DNA of 64,000 nucleotides from Actinoplanes sichuanensis. GTDB taxonomy: Bacteria > Actinomycetota > Actinomycetes > Mycobacteriales > Micromonosporaceae. The position numbers and the translations under genes were made by a program. Numbering within the stretch: the stretch's first letter is position 1; each line of letters opens with the position of its first letter. Below are positions 38,237-47,722 of this stretch, piece by piece. The notes under the pieces are model-generated. The model was not told the origin of the DNA. It searched no databases and worked only from the letters and a program-made list of their open reading frames with translations. The stretch spans positions 5,704,001 to 5,768,000 of the forward strand of contig NZ_AP028461.1 of NCBI RefSeq assembly GCF_033097365.1, read 5' to 3'.

Positions 38237-38533
38237 ATGCGCGTACCGACCGCGGTCATCACCGCCGGCTCCCTGATCGGCGGCTGGCAGATCGCCCGCC
38301 GCACCGGCATCCGCCCGTTGGGTGGTGCCGTCCTCGCCGCGGGTGGTCTCCTCGCCGGCCGGGAGTGGGCCCGCCGCACCGGCCCGGTCACCACCGGCGC
38401 GCTGGTCGCGACCTATCTCGGCGCGTTCGCGGTCTCCCACCCGCTGGCCAGACGGATCGGTTCGTGGCCGTCGGTGATCGCGGTCTCCGCCGTCACGGCC
38501 GCCGTCTCCTACGCCGCCGCCGACCGCCGCTGA
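38237..38533 (+). CDS. Small membrane protein
   Basis: 98 residues with three to four short hydrophobic segments (ITAGSLIGGWQIARRT, GAVLAAGGLLAGREWARRTG, TTGALVATYLGAFAVS and VIAVSAVTAAVSYAA). It is divergent from the large membrane protein above. Function unknown. Confidence 0.65.
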   Translation: MRVPTAVITAGSLIGGWQIARRTGIRPLGGAVLAAGGLLAGREWARRTGPVTTGALVATYLGAFAVSHPLARRIGSWPSVIAVSAVTAAVSYAAADRR

Positions 38534-38607
38534 TCCGGCCGCCGTCCCCCGTTCCGTTGCCGTCCGCCGTCTCCACCGCCGCCGGTGACACCGCCCGGGC
38601 CGGCACG

Positions 38608-39510
38608 ATGATCCGCCCGCGACGTCTCGAACCCGGCGACCTGGTCGCCCTGGTGGCACCGGCCGGCCCGGTCACCGAGGCGCAGGCCGCCGACGCGGCC
38701 GGGATCCTGAAATCCTGGGGGCTGCGCACACAGCGCGGCCCGCACGCTCTCGGCCGGCGATCCTTCCTTTCCGGTACGGACGACGAGCGCCGGTCCGACC
38801 TGGAGGCGGCCTTCCGCGACCCGGAGGTCCGCGGGATCCTGTGCCTGCGGGGCGGTTACGGCACCCAGCGAATCGTCGACCACCTCGACTACGCCGCGAT
38901 CCGCGCCGACCCGAAACTGGTGGTCGGCTTCTCCGACATCACCGCCCTGCACCTGGCCCTGTGGCACGAGGCGGGCCTGGCCACGGTCCACGGCCCGACC
39001 GGCAGCACCCTGCTGAACGACCCGCCGACCACCGCCGCCGCCCGCCAGTCCCTGACCACCACGACCCCACTGACCATCACCGCCGAGCCCGGCCCCGATC
39101 CGGCGCCGCCGGTGGTCGTGCACCATCCCGGTCAGGCGCACGGCACGTTGCTCGGCGGCAACCTCACCCTGCTCGCCGCCACCGCGGGCACCCGTCACCA
39201 GCCCGACCTGACCGGCGCGATCCTGCTGCTCGAAGAGGTGAACGAGGCCGCCTACCGCGTCGACCGGATGATCGTCCAGTTGGAACGCTCCGGCTGGTTC
39301 GAGGGGTTGGCCGGGGTGGCCGTCGGCTCGTTCACGGCCTGCCCCGGCGCCGACGAGGTCCTGGCCGAACACCTGAACGACCGCGGCATCCCGGTCCTGG
39401 CCGGCCTCCCGATCGGCCACGGCCGAACCCAACTGGCCGTCCCTTTGGGAGTCCCGGCCGCTCTGAACGCCGACACCGGAACCCTCACCGTCGAGCCCGC
39501 GGTCCACTGA
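38608..39510 (+). CDS. LD-carboxypeptidase (peptidase family S66)
   Basis: 300 residues from ATG 38608; a longer upstream frame covers the preceding small gene and is discarded. The S66 motifs are visible: GDLVALVAPAGPVT near the N-terminus, the nucleophile S109 in VGFSDITALH, the Glu in LLEEVNEAAYRVDR, and His in LPIGHGRTQLAVPLG. It removes the D-Ala from L,D-linkages in peptidoglycan tetrapeptides (LdcA) or, as in MccF, hydrolyses self-toxic peptide adducts. Confidence 0.88.
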   Translation: MIRPRRLEPGDLVALVAPAGPVTEAQAADAAGILKSWGLRTQRGPHALGRRSFLSGTDDERRSDLEAAFRDPEVRGILCLRGGYGTQRIVDHLDYAAIRADPKLVVGFSDITALHLALWHEAGLATVHGPTGSTLLNDPPTTAAARQSLTTTTPLTITAEPGPDPAPPVVVHHPGQAHGTLLGGNLTLLAATAGTRHQPDLTGAILLLEEVNEAAYRVDRMIVQLERSGWFEGLAGVAVGSFTACPGADEVLAEHLNDRGIPVLAGLPIGHGRTQLAVPLGVPAALNADTGTLTVEPAVH

Positions 39511-39547
39511 TCCCGCGGCCGGCCGGGCCGTACGGGAGGATGGTGGG

Positions 39548-39754
39548 GTGACTGACGGGGTCTGGGTGGTGTGGCGGCAGGACGACAACGGGAACCGGTT
39601 CGTGGTGACGCGGCGGGCGTCCCGGGTGGAGGCCGAAGAGGTGGCGTCCGAGATGGAGGCCCGGGGGCACAAGCAGCTCTACTGGGTGGCGGCCGCCACC
39701 GGTGAGCCGTTGACCGACGGCGCGGCACACCAGGAAAGCCCCAAACGGACATAA
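39548..39754 (+). CDS. SPOR-like small protein
   Basis: 68 residues from GTG 39548. The strand-helix-strand pattern WVVWRQDDNGNRFVVTRRASRVEAEEVASEMEARGHKQLYWV matches the small actinobacterial proteins annotated as SPOR-like. It has no signal peptide. It ends within the palindrome ahead of the next gene. Confidence 0.65.
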   Translation: MTDGVWVVWRQDDNGNRFVVTRRASRVEAEEVASEMEARGHKQLYWVAAATGEPLTDGAAHQESPKRT

Positions 39755-39765
39755 CAGCTTATGTC
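39748..39765. promoter_or_regulatory. Palindrome ahead of the BBE-type oxidase
   Basis: GACATAA (39748-39754) and TTATGTC (39759-39765) form a perfect 7-bp inverted repeat ending 12 bases before the ATG at 39777. It also contains the stop codon of the preceding small gene. Possible operator. Confidence 0.45.
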
Positions 39766-39776
39766 AGGATGTTTGT

Positions 39777-41231
39777 ATGCTGTTGTCCCGTCGTGGGCTG
39801 TTTCGGGCCGGGCTTGTCGGGCTGGCTGCACCGAAGACCGGGTGGCCGGCCGGTCCGAAGGTGATCAGGCCGGGGCCGGAGCCCACGCCGGCCGACTGGC
39901 AGGCGCTCGCCGACGGTGTGCAAGGAAGCCTCGAACTTCCCGGGGACGCCGGATATGACGAGGCTCGGCGGCTGTTCTCGCCGCGGTTCGACGCCGTGCT
40001 GCCGCCGGCGGTCCTGCGTTGTGCCGGGCCGGCCGACGTGGTCGAGGGGGTGCGGTTCGCGGCCCGGATGGGGCTGCCGATCGTTCCCCGATGCGGCGGG
40101 CACTCCTACGTGGGGGCGTCGACCACCGCCGTCGGGCTGGTTCTCGACGTGCGGCCGATGCGGACCGTCGAGTTCGACGCGCCCACCCGGACCGCGACGA
40201 TCGGTGGCGGCGCGCCGCTCATCGACGTGTACACCGGGCTCGGCGTACACGGGGTGTCGGTTCCGGCGGGCACCTGCGGAAGTGTCGGCATCAGCGGGCT
40301 CACCAGCGGCGGCGGCATCGGAGTGGCCGCCTCGGCCTACGGCCTGACCTGCGACAACGTCGTGGCGGCGGACGTGGTGACGGCCGACGGCAACTCCCGG
40401 ACGGTGGACGCCGAGCGGGAGCCGGAGCTGTTCTGGGGGCTGTGCGGTGGCGGCGGCGGGCGGTTCGGGGTGGTCACGTCCTGGCGGATACGCACCTACC
40501 CGGCCGGTACCACGAGCACGTTTCAGCTGACCTATCCGTGGACGGATGCCGCCGCGGTCGCCGCCGGCTGGCAGGCCCGGAACGTCGTGGCGCCGGACGA
40601 CTGCTGGTCGGCGTGCCAGTTCGTCTCCGACGCGACCGGGACGCCGTCGGTGCGGATCGGCGGCTACGTCCTCGACGGCGACGCCGGGGCCGAGGCCGCC
40701 GCCCTGGTCGAGGCGATCGGCCGGGAACCCGCCACGACCGCCGTCGAGAGCAAGCCGCACGTACGGCTACTGCAGGACCGGGCGGCCGGAGCGGCACGGG
40801 GCACGCACGTCATCGGCAGTGAGATCTTCACCGGTACGGTGCCGCCCGCCGGAGTGGACGCGCTGATCGCCGTGGTGCAGGCACGGGCCGCGACCCGCCG
40901 GCCGGGCCTGGCCAAGCTCAAACGGATGACCGGCGCGCCGGCCCGGGTCAGGGCCGACACCAACGCGTTCCCCTGGCACGGCGCGAGCACCATGCTCCAG
41001 TGGCTGGTCGACCTGCCGGCCGCGGATCCCGCCGCGGTGGCCGACGGCTACACGTGGATCGACTCCGGGCATCGCGCGGTGGCACCGTGGTCGTCCGGCC
41101 GCTACGTCAACTACCTGGAGCCGGGACCGGTCGACCCGTCCCGTTACCACGGCACCCATCTCGACCGGCTCCGGCGACTCCAGGCCTCGGTCGACCCGGA
41201 CGGGCTGTTCCGTACGACGTACACCCTGTGA
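39777..41231 (+). CDS. Secreted FAD-linked oxidase (BBE family)
   Basis: 484 residues. The N-terminus (LSRRGLFRAGLVGLAA) looks like a short twin-arginine signal. The FAD-binding_4 domain has H109 in RCGGHSYVG, the usual site of covalent flavin attachment, and GTCGSVGISGLTSGGGIG with the possible second attachment Cys. The C-terminal berberine-bridge motif (YVNYLEPGPVDPSRYHGTHLDRLRRLQASVDPDGLF) is clear. Such enzymes oxidise sugars or alkaloids; no partner gene suggests a substrate. Confidence 0.87.
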   Translation: MLLSRRGLFRAGLVGLAAPKTGWPAGPKVIRPGPEPTPADWQALADGVQGSLELPGDAGYDEARRLFSPRFDAVLPPAVLRCAGPADVVEGVRFAARMGLPIVPRCGGHSYVGASTTAVGLVLDVRPMRTVEFDAPTRTATIGGGAPLIDVYTGLGVHGVSVPAGTCGSVGISGLTSGGGIGVAASAYGLTCDNVVAADVVTADGNSRTVDAEREPELFWGLCGGGGGRFGVVTSWRIRTYPAGTTSTFQLTYPWTDAAAVAAGWQARNVVAPDDCWSACQFVSDATGTPSVRIGGYVLDGDAGAEAAALVEAIGREPATTAVESKPHVRLLQDRAAGAARGTHVIGSEIFTGTVPPAGVDALIAVVQARAATRRPGLAKLKRMTGAPARVRADTNAFPWHGASTMLQWLVDLPAADPAAVADGYTWIDSGHRAVAPWSSGRYVNYLEPGPVDPSRYHGTHLDRLRRLQASVDPDGLFRTTYTL

Positions 41232-41249
41232 AGGCATAGGATCCGATCC

Positions 41250-41675
41250 ATGGCTTCTGATCTTGTCGAGCGCCTCGGTCTGGAACCGCACCCCGAGGGC
41301 GGCTGGTACCGGGAGACCTGGCGTTCACCCGTCACGTTCGAGCCGGACGGCTACGGCGGCCCGCGGCACGCCGCCACGGCCATCTACTTCCTGCTGCACC
41401 CGGGCGAGCAGTCGGCCTGGCACGTGGTGCGCTCGGCCGAGCTGTGGTTCTGGCACTCCGGCGGGCCGCTGCTGCTGCGCCGGGGCGGTGCCGGCGAGCA
41501 GCCCGCCGACGGTGACGAGGTGCTGCTCGGGCCGGACATCGCCGCCGGTCAGGAGCCGCAGGTGCTGATCCCGCCCGGTGTCTGGCAGGCCGCCGAACCG
41601 GCCGGAACCGAACCGGTCCTGGTCAGCTGCGTGGTCGCGCCCGGTTTCGACTTCGCCGACTTCCGCCTGCAGTGA
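41250..41675 (+). CDS. Cupin-fold DUF985 protein
   Basis: 141 residues. PEGGWYRETWRS, TAIYFLLHPGEQSAWHVVRSAELWFWHSG and VLIPPGVWQAAEP are the conserved strands and metal-site region of DUF985/cupin_5. It is 18 bases after the BBE-type oxidase, so they may be co-transcribed. The reaction is unknown. Confidence 0.82.
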   Translation: MASDLVERLGLEPHPEGGWYRETWRSPVTFEPDGYGGPRHAATAIYFLLHPGEQSAWHVVRSAELWFWHSGGPLLLRRGGAGEQPADGDEVLLGPDIAAGQEPQVLIPPGVWQAAEPAGTEPVLVSCVVAPGFDFADFRLQ

Positions 41676-41682
41676 CGGCTGA

Positions 41683-42018
41683 TCAGCGGTTCCAGAACCA
41701 GCGCCGGTTCCGCCGGTTCCGCCAGGTCATCTCGTCGGCGATCATCGACCGGACGCTGGCCACCGCGATCGTCAACGCGTCACGCAGGCCCGCGCAGGTC
41801 CGGCAGTCCGGGCCGCCGTCGCACTCGGTCCGGTGATCGAAGGCGATGTCGGTGATCACCCGGTCCAGGGCGGCACAGGCGTACGTGCCACGGTCGTTCG
41901 GGTGCTGCCGGGACAGGATCTCCCGGAACGCCGCTATCTCGTCCTCGCCCGCCGCGTACAGGTGTGCGGCGCTCTCCACCTGCTGTAACGCGTCCCGGGC
42001 CGGATCGTTCACCTGCAA
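41683..42018 (-). CDS. Uncharacterised protein with a Cys cluster
   Basis: 111 residues, mostly helical. FDHRTECDGGPDCRTCAG has three closely spaced cysteines, a possible metal site. The tail is basic and Trp-rich (WRNRRNRRWFWNR). No family recognised. A weak GAGTGCC lies before the ATG. Confidence 0.6.
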   Translation of the reverse strand: MQVNDPARDALQQVESAAHLYAAGEDEIAAFREILSRQHPNDRGTYACAALDRVITDIAFDHRTECDGGPDCRTCAGLRDALTIAVASVRSMIADEMTWRNRRNRRWFWNR

Positions 42019-42252
42019 GGCACTCCCCCAAGGCCAGGTGACGTGTGGACGGTGAAATTACCGCCACACCGGTTCCGCTCACATGGGCCGGACAGCCGAT
42101 CCTCCCCATCGAACAAACGACTCCTTCGCCAGTGAGCGCCCGGAACCGTATCAGCACGTCGGGGCCCATGTCAGGCGGGGCACGCCGGTCGATCGCGATG
42201 ACGAGCGTCGATCGATAGTGGACACTCGCCGAGTCGGAGGCGGAAAACAAGA

Positions 42253-42283
42253 AACCCCCGGGCCGCGGTACGGGCCGGGGGTT
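42253..42283 (-). terminator. Terminator hairpin after the lipoprotein gene
   Basis: AACCCCCGG (42253-42261) pairs with CCGGGGGTT (42275-42283), 15 bases past the stop of the minus-strand lipoprotein gene. Confidence 0.7.
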
Positions 42284-42297
42284 CCACGATCGGGCGG

Positions 42298-42756
42298 TCA
42301 GCGGGTCGACTTGACCGAGTCGTCGTCGACCGCGTGCTCGCTCTGCTCGATGCTGCCGACCAGGGCGTCCACGTCCTGGCAGATGGTCTGGAACTTCAGG
42401 ATCGCGGTGCGCAGCTCGGCCAGGTGAGAGGCCTCCTCCGGCTGCCCGGCCGAGGCCTGCGCCTGCCGGGTGGAGACCGCCAGCACGTTCGCCGCCGAGG
42501 TGATCACCGTGCTCTTCGACGTATTGCCGACAGTCACGATCCGGTTGGCGGTGGCGACGTCGAAATCGTAGCCGCCCTCACCGAGAGTGGCCTGGTTGGC
42601 GATGCCACACACGGTCGCGGTCGCCTCGTCCAGGCCGCTGATGGTCACCGCCGGGGCCGCGGTGGCGGCCGGCTCGACGGACTGTCCGCTGGTAGCGCAG
42701 CCGGACATCGCCAGAAGGGTGCTGGTGACGACGGCCGCGGTGGTCTTTCCTCGCAT
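42298..42756 (-). CDS. Small lipoprotein
   Basis: 152 residues. A lipoprotein signal peptide ends in LLAMSGC (Cys at 20). The mature part is helical and acidic, with two further cysteines (TVCGIANQ and FQTICQDVD) that may form a disulfide, and no recognised domain. It is probably anchored outside the membrane. Confidence 0.7.
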   Translation of the reverse strand: MRGKTTAAVVTSTLLAMSGCATSGQSVEPAATAAPAVTISGLDEATATVCGIANQATLGEGGYDFDVATANRIVTVGNTSKSTVITSAANVLAVSTRQAQASAGQPEEASHLAELRTAILKFQTICQDVDALVGSIEQSEHAVDDDSVKSTR

Positions 42757-42877
42757 GACCGGGAGGCTACCTGCCCCTTACCCTGAACCGGCCCGACCCC
42801 CGTTCGGATGTGACGCAGTCGTCCGCATCCTGGGAGTCACGCACCGTCACCGACAACCCCGTGTGGTGGGATGTGGC

Positions 42878-43666
42878 GTGACCTTCGAAGCGCTGCCCGC
42901 GCCGCCGACCCAGGCACCCGACCTGGCCGACGACTTCACCGATCCGGTTCTGCGCGAGGACCGCTGGATCGATCACTACCTGCCGCACTGGAGCACCCCC
43001 GAGCGGTCCCGGGCACGCTACGCGCTGGACGGCGACGGGCTGCTGCTGCGGATCGACGAGGACCAGCCGGACTGGCGGCCCGAGGACGCACCACTACGGG
43101 TCTCCAACATCCAGACCGGCAACTTCTCCGGTACGGCCGGAACCACTCGCGGCACCCACCGGCACCGGCCGGACGGGCTGGCCGTGCGCACCCCGGACAC
43201 CACCCGGCTGCTCTGGACGCCGTCGGCCGGTCGGGTGGACGTGACGGTGACCGCCCCCGCCGACCCGGGCGGCATGCTCGCCGTCTGGCTGGTCGGCAGC
43301 GAACACCTCAGCCCCCGGGACAGTGGCGAGATCTGCGTCTTCGAGATCGACGCCGAGGCGGTCGGCGACCGGACCACGACCGCGCGGATCGGGATCAAGG
43401 CGCACCACGACGACCGTCTACGCACCGACATGACCGAGGTGTCGGTGCCGGTCGACGCGGCAGGCCCGCACACGTGGACCGCGATCTGGGGTCCGGGCGG
43501 CACCGTGATCGGCTGCGAAGGAGTGGTCGTCGGAAGGTTCGCGCAGGCCCCGGACTATCCGATGATCCTGATGGTCGACCTCTTCGAGACCGGCGGCCGG
43601 TCGGTGAGCGGCCGCTACCCGAGGACGGCTCGGATCCACCGGGTCCGCGGCTGGACCGGGGCCTGA
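42878..43666 (+). CDS. Concanavalin-like (GH16-related) protein
   Basis: 262 residues from GTG 42878. The N-terminal LADDFTDPVLREDRWIDHYLPHWS and the GEICVFEIDAE strand recall glycoside hydrolase family 16 jelly-rolls, but the catalytic ExDxxE is not clean. There is no signal peptide, so it would be cytosolic. It could be an inactive or divergent beta-glucan-type hydrolase. Confidence 0.6.
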   Translation: MTFEALPAPPTQAPDLADDFTDPVLREDRWIDHYLPHWSTPERSRARYALDGDGLLLRIDEDQPDWRPEDAPLRVSNIQTGNFSGTAGTTRGTHRHRPDGLAVRTPDTTRLLWTPSAGRVDVTVTAPADPGGMLAVWLVGSEHLSPRDSGEICVFEIDAEAVGDRTTTARIGIKAHHDDRLRTDMTEVSVPVDAAGPHTWTAIWGPGGTVIGCEGVVVGRFAQAPDYPMILMVDLFETGGRSVSGRYPRTARIHRVRGWTGA

Positions 43667-43816
43667 TCCCGTACCACATGGGGGTTTTCGAAGGTTTTAA
43701 GGTTTGCAGCGTGACGGACGTGACGCAGTGTGCGCGGACACGTTTGCGGGTTCCAGCCGCGTCGTAGTGCTGGAGTGGTTTATGAGACGGCACTCTCGGC
43801 GGAGGCGGATCGCGGC

Positions 43817-44308
43817 ATGGAGCACGAAGATCTGGTCAGGGCGGTCACCGCTGCGGTGGCGTTCGGGGTGATGCTGGCCGGGCACTACATCGGCGACCAC
43901 TGGGTGCAGACGAGCGGTCAGGCGTACGGCAAGGGCCTCGACAACGAGGGCTGCGTCCGGTCGGTGGCGCTCTGGCACTGCGCGAAGCACGTCATGTCAT
44001 GGACCGCGACCACCACGATCTTCCTGCTCGGCGCCGGCCTGTGGCTGCGGCTGCCGCTCCAGCCGGGCTGGCTCGTCGCCGGGATCGCGGTCAACGCGGT
44101 CACCCACTTCATCGCCGACCTGCGCACCCCGCTGATCCGTCTCGGCCGCCGCCTGGGCCGCGGCGGCTACCTCGACCACGTCGGGGTGGTCCGCGCGTCC
44201 GGCCCGGCGACGAGCGGACCCGGCACCGGGCTGTTCGAGCTGGACCAGGCCTGGCACATCGGCTGGCTCGCCGTCTCCGCCCTGATCATCGCCGGGCCGC
44301 CGGTCTGA
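43817..44308 (+). CDS. DUF3307-like membrane protein
   Basis: 163 residues from ATG 43817 with GGAGG upstream. HYIGDHWVQTSGQA and HCAKHVMSW resemble the HWxxD-type motif of DUF3307, followed by hydrophobic helices and THFIADLRTPLIRLGRRLGRG. Proteins of this type appear in phage and plasmids as well as chromosomes. The role is unknown. Confidence 0.6.
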   Translation: MEHEDLVRAVTAAVAFGVMLAGHYIGDHWVQTSGQAYGKGLDNEGCVRSVALWHCAKHVMSWTATTTIFLLGAGLWLRLPLQPGWLVAGIAVNAVTHFIADLRTPLIRLGRRLGRGGYLDHVGVVRASGPATSGPGTGLFELDQAWHIGWLAVSALIIAGPPV

Positions 44309-44311
44309 CCG

Positions 44312-45085
44312 TCAGCCCCGCGCGGCCCGCCGCTTCAGCGTGCGTGTGTAGTCCTGGAAGCGGGCCTTCGCGATGACCGAACGGTCGGCGGCCCGCAGCA
44401 CCACACCCTCGGCGGCGCCCAGGCCCGAGTCGTCGAGCGCCACGAGGGTCCGGGGCAGCCGCTCGGCCAGGAACGCGCTCATCCCCTCGACCGTCGCCGG
44501 GAGTTCGGCGGCGTCGACGGTGAACAGCCGCGGTGTCAGGTCGAGCCCGGTCGCCGACAACTCGTCCTCACCCAGGTAGGCCTGGCCACCGCCCTCCCGC
44601 CACGCCGAGATCCGCTGCGGCGCCCAGGTCAGCCGCTCGTCGAGGTCGTCGACGAGCGCCACATCGAAGAGCCGCCAGCCGTGCGCGCCGCGGGCCGAAT
44701 ACTGCTTGGCCTGACCGCCGATCCTGCCGCCGTACAGCTCCAGGTAGTAGACCCGGAGGCCGTCGCCGCCGGAACCGGCCAGCTGCTCGGCCAGGGGCCG
44801 CAGGTGCTGCACGATGCCGAGGGCCGGATTGCCGATCAGGTCACCCTGCGCGTAGAGCAGCTCCTCCCGGGAGCCGAGCAGGTAGGAGCCGTCCGGCAGG
44901 ACGATGATCCGCGAGTTGGTGCCGTCGACCTTCTCGGTGCCGAGGACCGCCCCGGTGAACGGGACCGGCTGCTCGGTGAGGCCGCCGTTGCTCGGGTCGA
45001 GGGCGTGGTAGGTGGGGATCGACGGGTATTTGGTCAGTGAATTGAGCGCGGCCAGATCCACCGCACGGACATCGAAGCCGGACAT
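44312..45085 (-). CDS. ATP-dependent RNA ligase-family protein
   Basis: 257 residues from ATG 45085. The nucleotidyltransferase motif I is EKVDGTNSRI with K52 as the AMP-accepting lysine. Motif III-like YYLELYGG, motif IV AEGVVLRA and motif V IAKARF are also present in order. This is the T4 Rnl2/DRB0094-like fold that seals RNA ends. No phage or RtcB-type genes are adjacent. The start codon is uncertain because no strong ribosome-binding site is seen. Confidence 0.75.
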   Translation of the reverse strand: MSGFDVRAVDLAALNSLTKYPSIPTYHALDPSNGGLTEQPVPFTGAVLGTEKVDGTNSRIIVLPDGSYLLGSREELLYAQGDLIGNPALGIVQHLRPLAEQLAGSGGDGLRVYYLELYGGRIGGQAKQYSARGAHGWRLFDVALVDDLDERLTWAPQRISAWREGGGQAYLGEDELSATGLDLTPRLFTVDAAELPATVEGMSAFLAERLPRTLVALDDSGLGAAEGVVLRAADRSVIAKARFQDYTRTLKRRAARG

Positions 45086-45255
45086 GCCGAGATGCTCGCA
45101 AGCCGGCCGGGTCCACGGCGATCGGTTTTCGGCGTACGTTGCGAAGGCGTTGCCCTGACCTTTTCCGTCGGGGCTCGTCACGCTCAAGAGCAGCGGGTGC
45201 GACCCGAAGATGAGGCTGAGTGGCGCCGGGCCACTCCCCGCTCGGAGGAGCCTGC

Positions 45256-46809
45256 ATGTTCGGACCGCGGAAGCCGCACGCCATCACCCGACTCCAGTCG
45301 GAGCTCGCCGAGGCGGCCGCGGACGTCGAAGCGGTCACCGCGATCGTGTCGGCCATGGAGAAGGTCACCTCGCCCGACGAGGCGATCGCCGCGATTCTGC
45401 GGCTGGTGCGGCAGCGGTTCGGGTGGGCGTACGGCTCCTACTGGCAGCTCGACCACAACGCCGGGGTGCTGCGGTTCGCGCAGGACAGCGGGACCGTCAA
45501 CGAGGACTTCCGGAAGGTGACCCTGACCGCGTCGTTCGCCGAGGGGGTGGGCCTGTCGGGACGCGCGTGGCGTACCCGTGACCTGGTCTTCGTTCCTGAT
45601 CTCGCCGAGGTGAAGGACTGCGTGCGGGCGCCCGACGCGCTGCGGGCCGGGGTGCGCAGCGGCATCTGCTTCCCGATCATCGAGGCCGGCCGGGTGGTCG
45701 GCACGATGGACTTCTTCACCACCGAACGACTCGACCCGTCCGAGGGCCGGCTGTCGGCGCTGCGGGCGATCGGGGTGCTCGCCTCGGCCACGTTGGTGCG
45801 CCTGCACGAGCTGGTCCAGCAGGAGAAGACCGCGCAGGACGTGGAGGCGGTGTCCACCGTCATCCGCCAGATGACCCAGGCGACCAGCCGGGACGAGGCG
45901 CTGCGGTCGGCGCTGGAGACGATCCGCCGCGACTTCGACTGGCAGTACGGCTCGTTCTGGGCGCTCGACGAGGGCGACCAGGTGCTGCGGTTCGCCCTGG
46001 AGTCCGGCGACGCCGGCGCGGAGTTCCGGCAGGTGACGATGACCGCGTCGTTCGCCCGGGGGGTCGGCCTGTCCGGTCGCGCCTGGGACCGCGGCGACTT
46101 GGTCTTCGTCGAGGATCTCGGGGAGCTGACCGACTGTGTCCGACGCCCGGCGGCACAGGCGGTCGGGGTCAAATCGGGCGTCTGCCTGCCGATCAAGGTC
46201 GGTGGCCGGATCGTCGGCACGATGGACTTCTTCGCCACCCGGACGCTGATCATGTACCCGGGTCGGGAGAGCGCCCTGCGCAACACGGCGTTCCTGGTCG
46301 GGCAGGCTCTGGAGCGGTTCGCCTCGACCGAGCAGCTGCACCAGGCCGGTCGGGACCTGCTCGACTCGATCGCCGAGGTGGAGCGCAACGTCACGTCCGC
46401 GTCGGCCGTCGCGGAGAACAGCGAGAGCCTGGCGGCCGAGGCGAACGAGCAAGTGGCGGCACTCGGCCAGGCCAGCACCGAGATCAACAACGTGGTCCGG
46501 GCGATCCAGACGATCGCGGCGCAGACCAAGTTGCTCGCGCTGAACGCGACCATCGAGGCGGCCCGGGCCGGTGAGTCGGGCAAGGGGTTCGCCGTGGTCG
46601 CGGGCGAGGTCAAGGAGCTGTCCACGGAGACCGAGCGGGCCACCGACGAGGTCAGCGCCAAGGTGAACGCGATCCAGGCGAGGGTCGACGCGGTGACCGC
46701 CTCGCTGGCCCAGATCCACCACGCGGTCGACGAGATCAACCAGACCCAGCGGCTGATCAGCGGCGTCCTCAAGGAGCAGGTCGCGGTCACCGGCGCGATC
46801 CTGAACTGA
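45256..46809 (+). CDS. Soluble double-GAF methyl-accepting chemotaxis-type protein
   Basis: 517 residues from ATG 45256 with GGAGGAG upstream. Two GAF domains in tandem (about 25-185 and 200-360) share [26 protein letters not shown] and [16 protein letters not shown]. They are followed by an MCP signalling hairpin with the tip [30 protein letters not shown]. There is no membrane helix or HAMP domain. It would sense a cytosolic ligand or redox state; a CheA/CheW partner is not in the window. Confidence 0.87.
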   Translation: MFGPRKPHAITRLQSELAEAAADVEAVTAIVSAMEKVTSPDEAIAAILRLVRQRFGWAYGSYWQLDHNAGVLRFAQDSGTVNEDFRKVTLTASFAEGVGLSGRAWRTRDLVFVPDLAEVKDCVRAPDALRAGVRSGICFPIIEAGRVVGTMDFFTTERLDPSEGRLSALRAIGVLASATLVRLHELVQQEKTAQDVEAVSTVIRQMTQATSRDEALRSALETIRRDFDWQYGSFWALDEGDQVLRFALESGDAGAEFRQVTMTASFARGVGLSGRAWDRGDLVFVEDLGELTDCVRRPAAQAVGVKSGVCLPIKVGGRIVGTMDFFATRTLIMYPGRESALRNTAFLVGQALERFASTEQLHQAGRDLLDSIAEVERNVTSASAVAENSESLAAEANEQVAALGQASTEINNVVRAIQTIAAQTKLLALNATIEAARAGESGKGFAVVAGEVKELSTETERATDEVSAKVNAIQARVDAVTASLAQIHHAVDEINQTQRLISGVLKEQVAVTGAILN

Positions 46810-46822
46810 GTATCCTCTATGG

Positions 46823-47608
46823 ATGACCGAGGGCCTGGACACCGGGCGGCCACACCCCGCCCGGGTGTATGACGTGCTGCTGGGCGGCAAGGACAACTTC
46901 GCCGCGGATCGAGCGGCCGCCGCGGAGGGGCTGAAGGTCAATCCGAACGCCGCCACCGCGCCCCGGCAGAACCGGGCGTTCCTGCGGCGGACCGTGCGTT
47001 TTCTCGCCGAGTCGGGGGTGCGGCAGTTCCTGGACATCGGGACCGGGCTGCCCACCTCACCGAACGTGCACGAGGTCGCTCAGTCGGTGGACCCGGCGGC
47101 GCGGGTCGTCTACGCCGACAACGATCCGCTGGTGCTGGCACACGCCCGGGGGCTGCTGACGAGCTCACCCGAGGGGCGGACCGCGTATGTCGACGGCGAC
47201 CTGCGGGATCCGGCGAAGATCCTGGCCGGCGCGCGGGACGTGCTGGATTTCGGGCAGCCGGTCGCGGTATTACTCTTCGCCGTCCTGCACTTCCTGGCCG
47301 ACGACGACGAGCCGTACCGGATCGTCGACGAGCTGACGGCCGGGCTGGCGCCGGGCAGCCACCTGGTGATCTCGCACATCACCGCCGACCACGATCCGGA
47401 GTCGTGGGCCCGGTTCGCCGAGGTGATGCGCCGGCAGGGGATCACCTCGCGGCTGCGTGACCACGCCGAGGTGTCCCGGTTCTTCGCCGGGCTGGAGCTG
47501 GTCGATCCGGGGGTGCTGCCGATCGCCCGCTGGCGGCCGGACGAGGTGGTCGAGTTCACCGACGCGCAGGTCGCCCTCTACGGCGGGGTGGCCCGCAAGG
47601 CTGGTTAG
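46823..47608 (+). CDS. SAM-dependent methyltransferase, S-adenosyl methyltransferase (DUF574) family
   Basis: 261 residues. RPHPARVYDVLLGGKDNFAADRAAA is the signature N-terminus of this actinobacteria-specific family, and FLDIGTGLPTSPNVHEVAQ is its SAM-binding motif I. It starts 14 bases after the GAF-MCP protein and could share its transcript. Members often sit with regulatory genes; substrates are unknown. Confidence 0.88.
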   Translation: MTEGLDTGRPHPARVYDVLLGGKDNFAADRAAAAEGLKVNPNAATAPRQNRAFLRRTVRFLAESGVRQFLDIGTGLPTSPNVHEVAQSVDPAARVVYADNDPLVLAHARGLLTSSPEGRTAYVDGDLRDPAKILAGARDVLDFGQPVAVLLFAVLHFLADDDEPYRIVDELTAGLAPGSHLVISHITADHDPESWARFAEVMRRQGITSRLRDHAEVSRFFAGLELVDPGVLPIARWRPDEVVEFTDAQVALYGGVARKAG

Positions 47609-47630
47609 GAAGATGTTTTAACTATTAGGA
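47605..47630 (+). promoter_or_regulatory. Direct TTAGGA repeats upstream of the ThuA/ricin gene
   Basis: TTAGGA occurs at 47605-47610 and 47625-47630 (two helical turns apart) within an AT-rich segment that also includes ACTGTTAAC. It is a plausible activator site or promoter region for the secreted-protein gene that starts 90 bases on. Confidence 0.4.
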
Positions 47631-47722
47631 CTGTTAACCTTGCGAGGCCGGGTATCGATACCTGAGGATGAACGCCAAGCGGCGCCGCCCTCCCCGCCCC
47701 TCCGTCCTCCGAGGTATCCACG

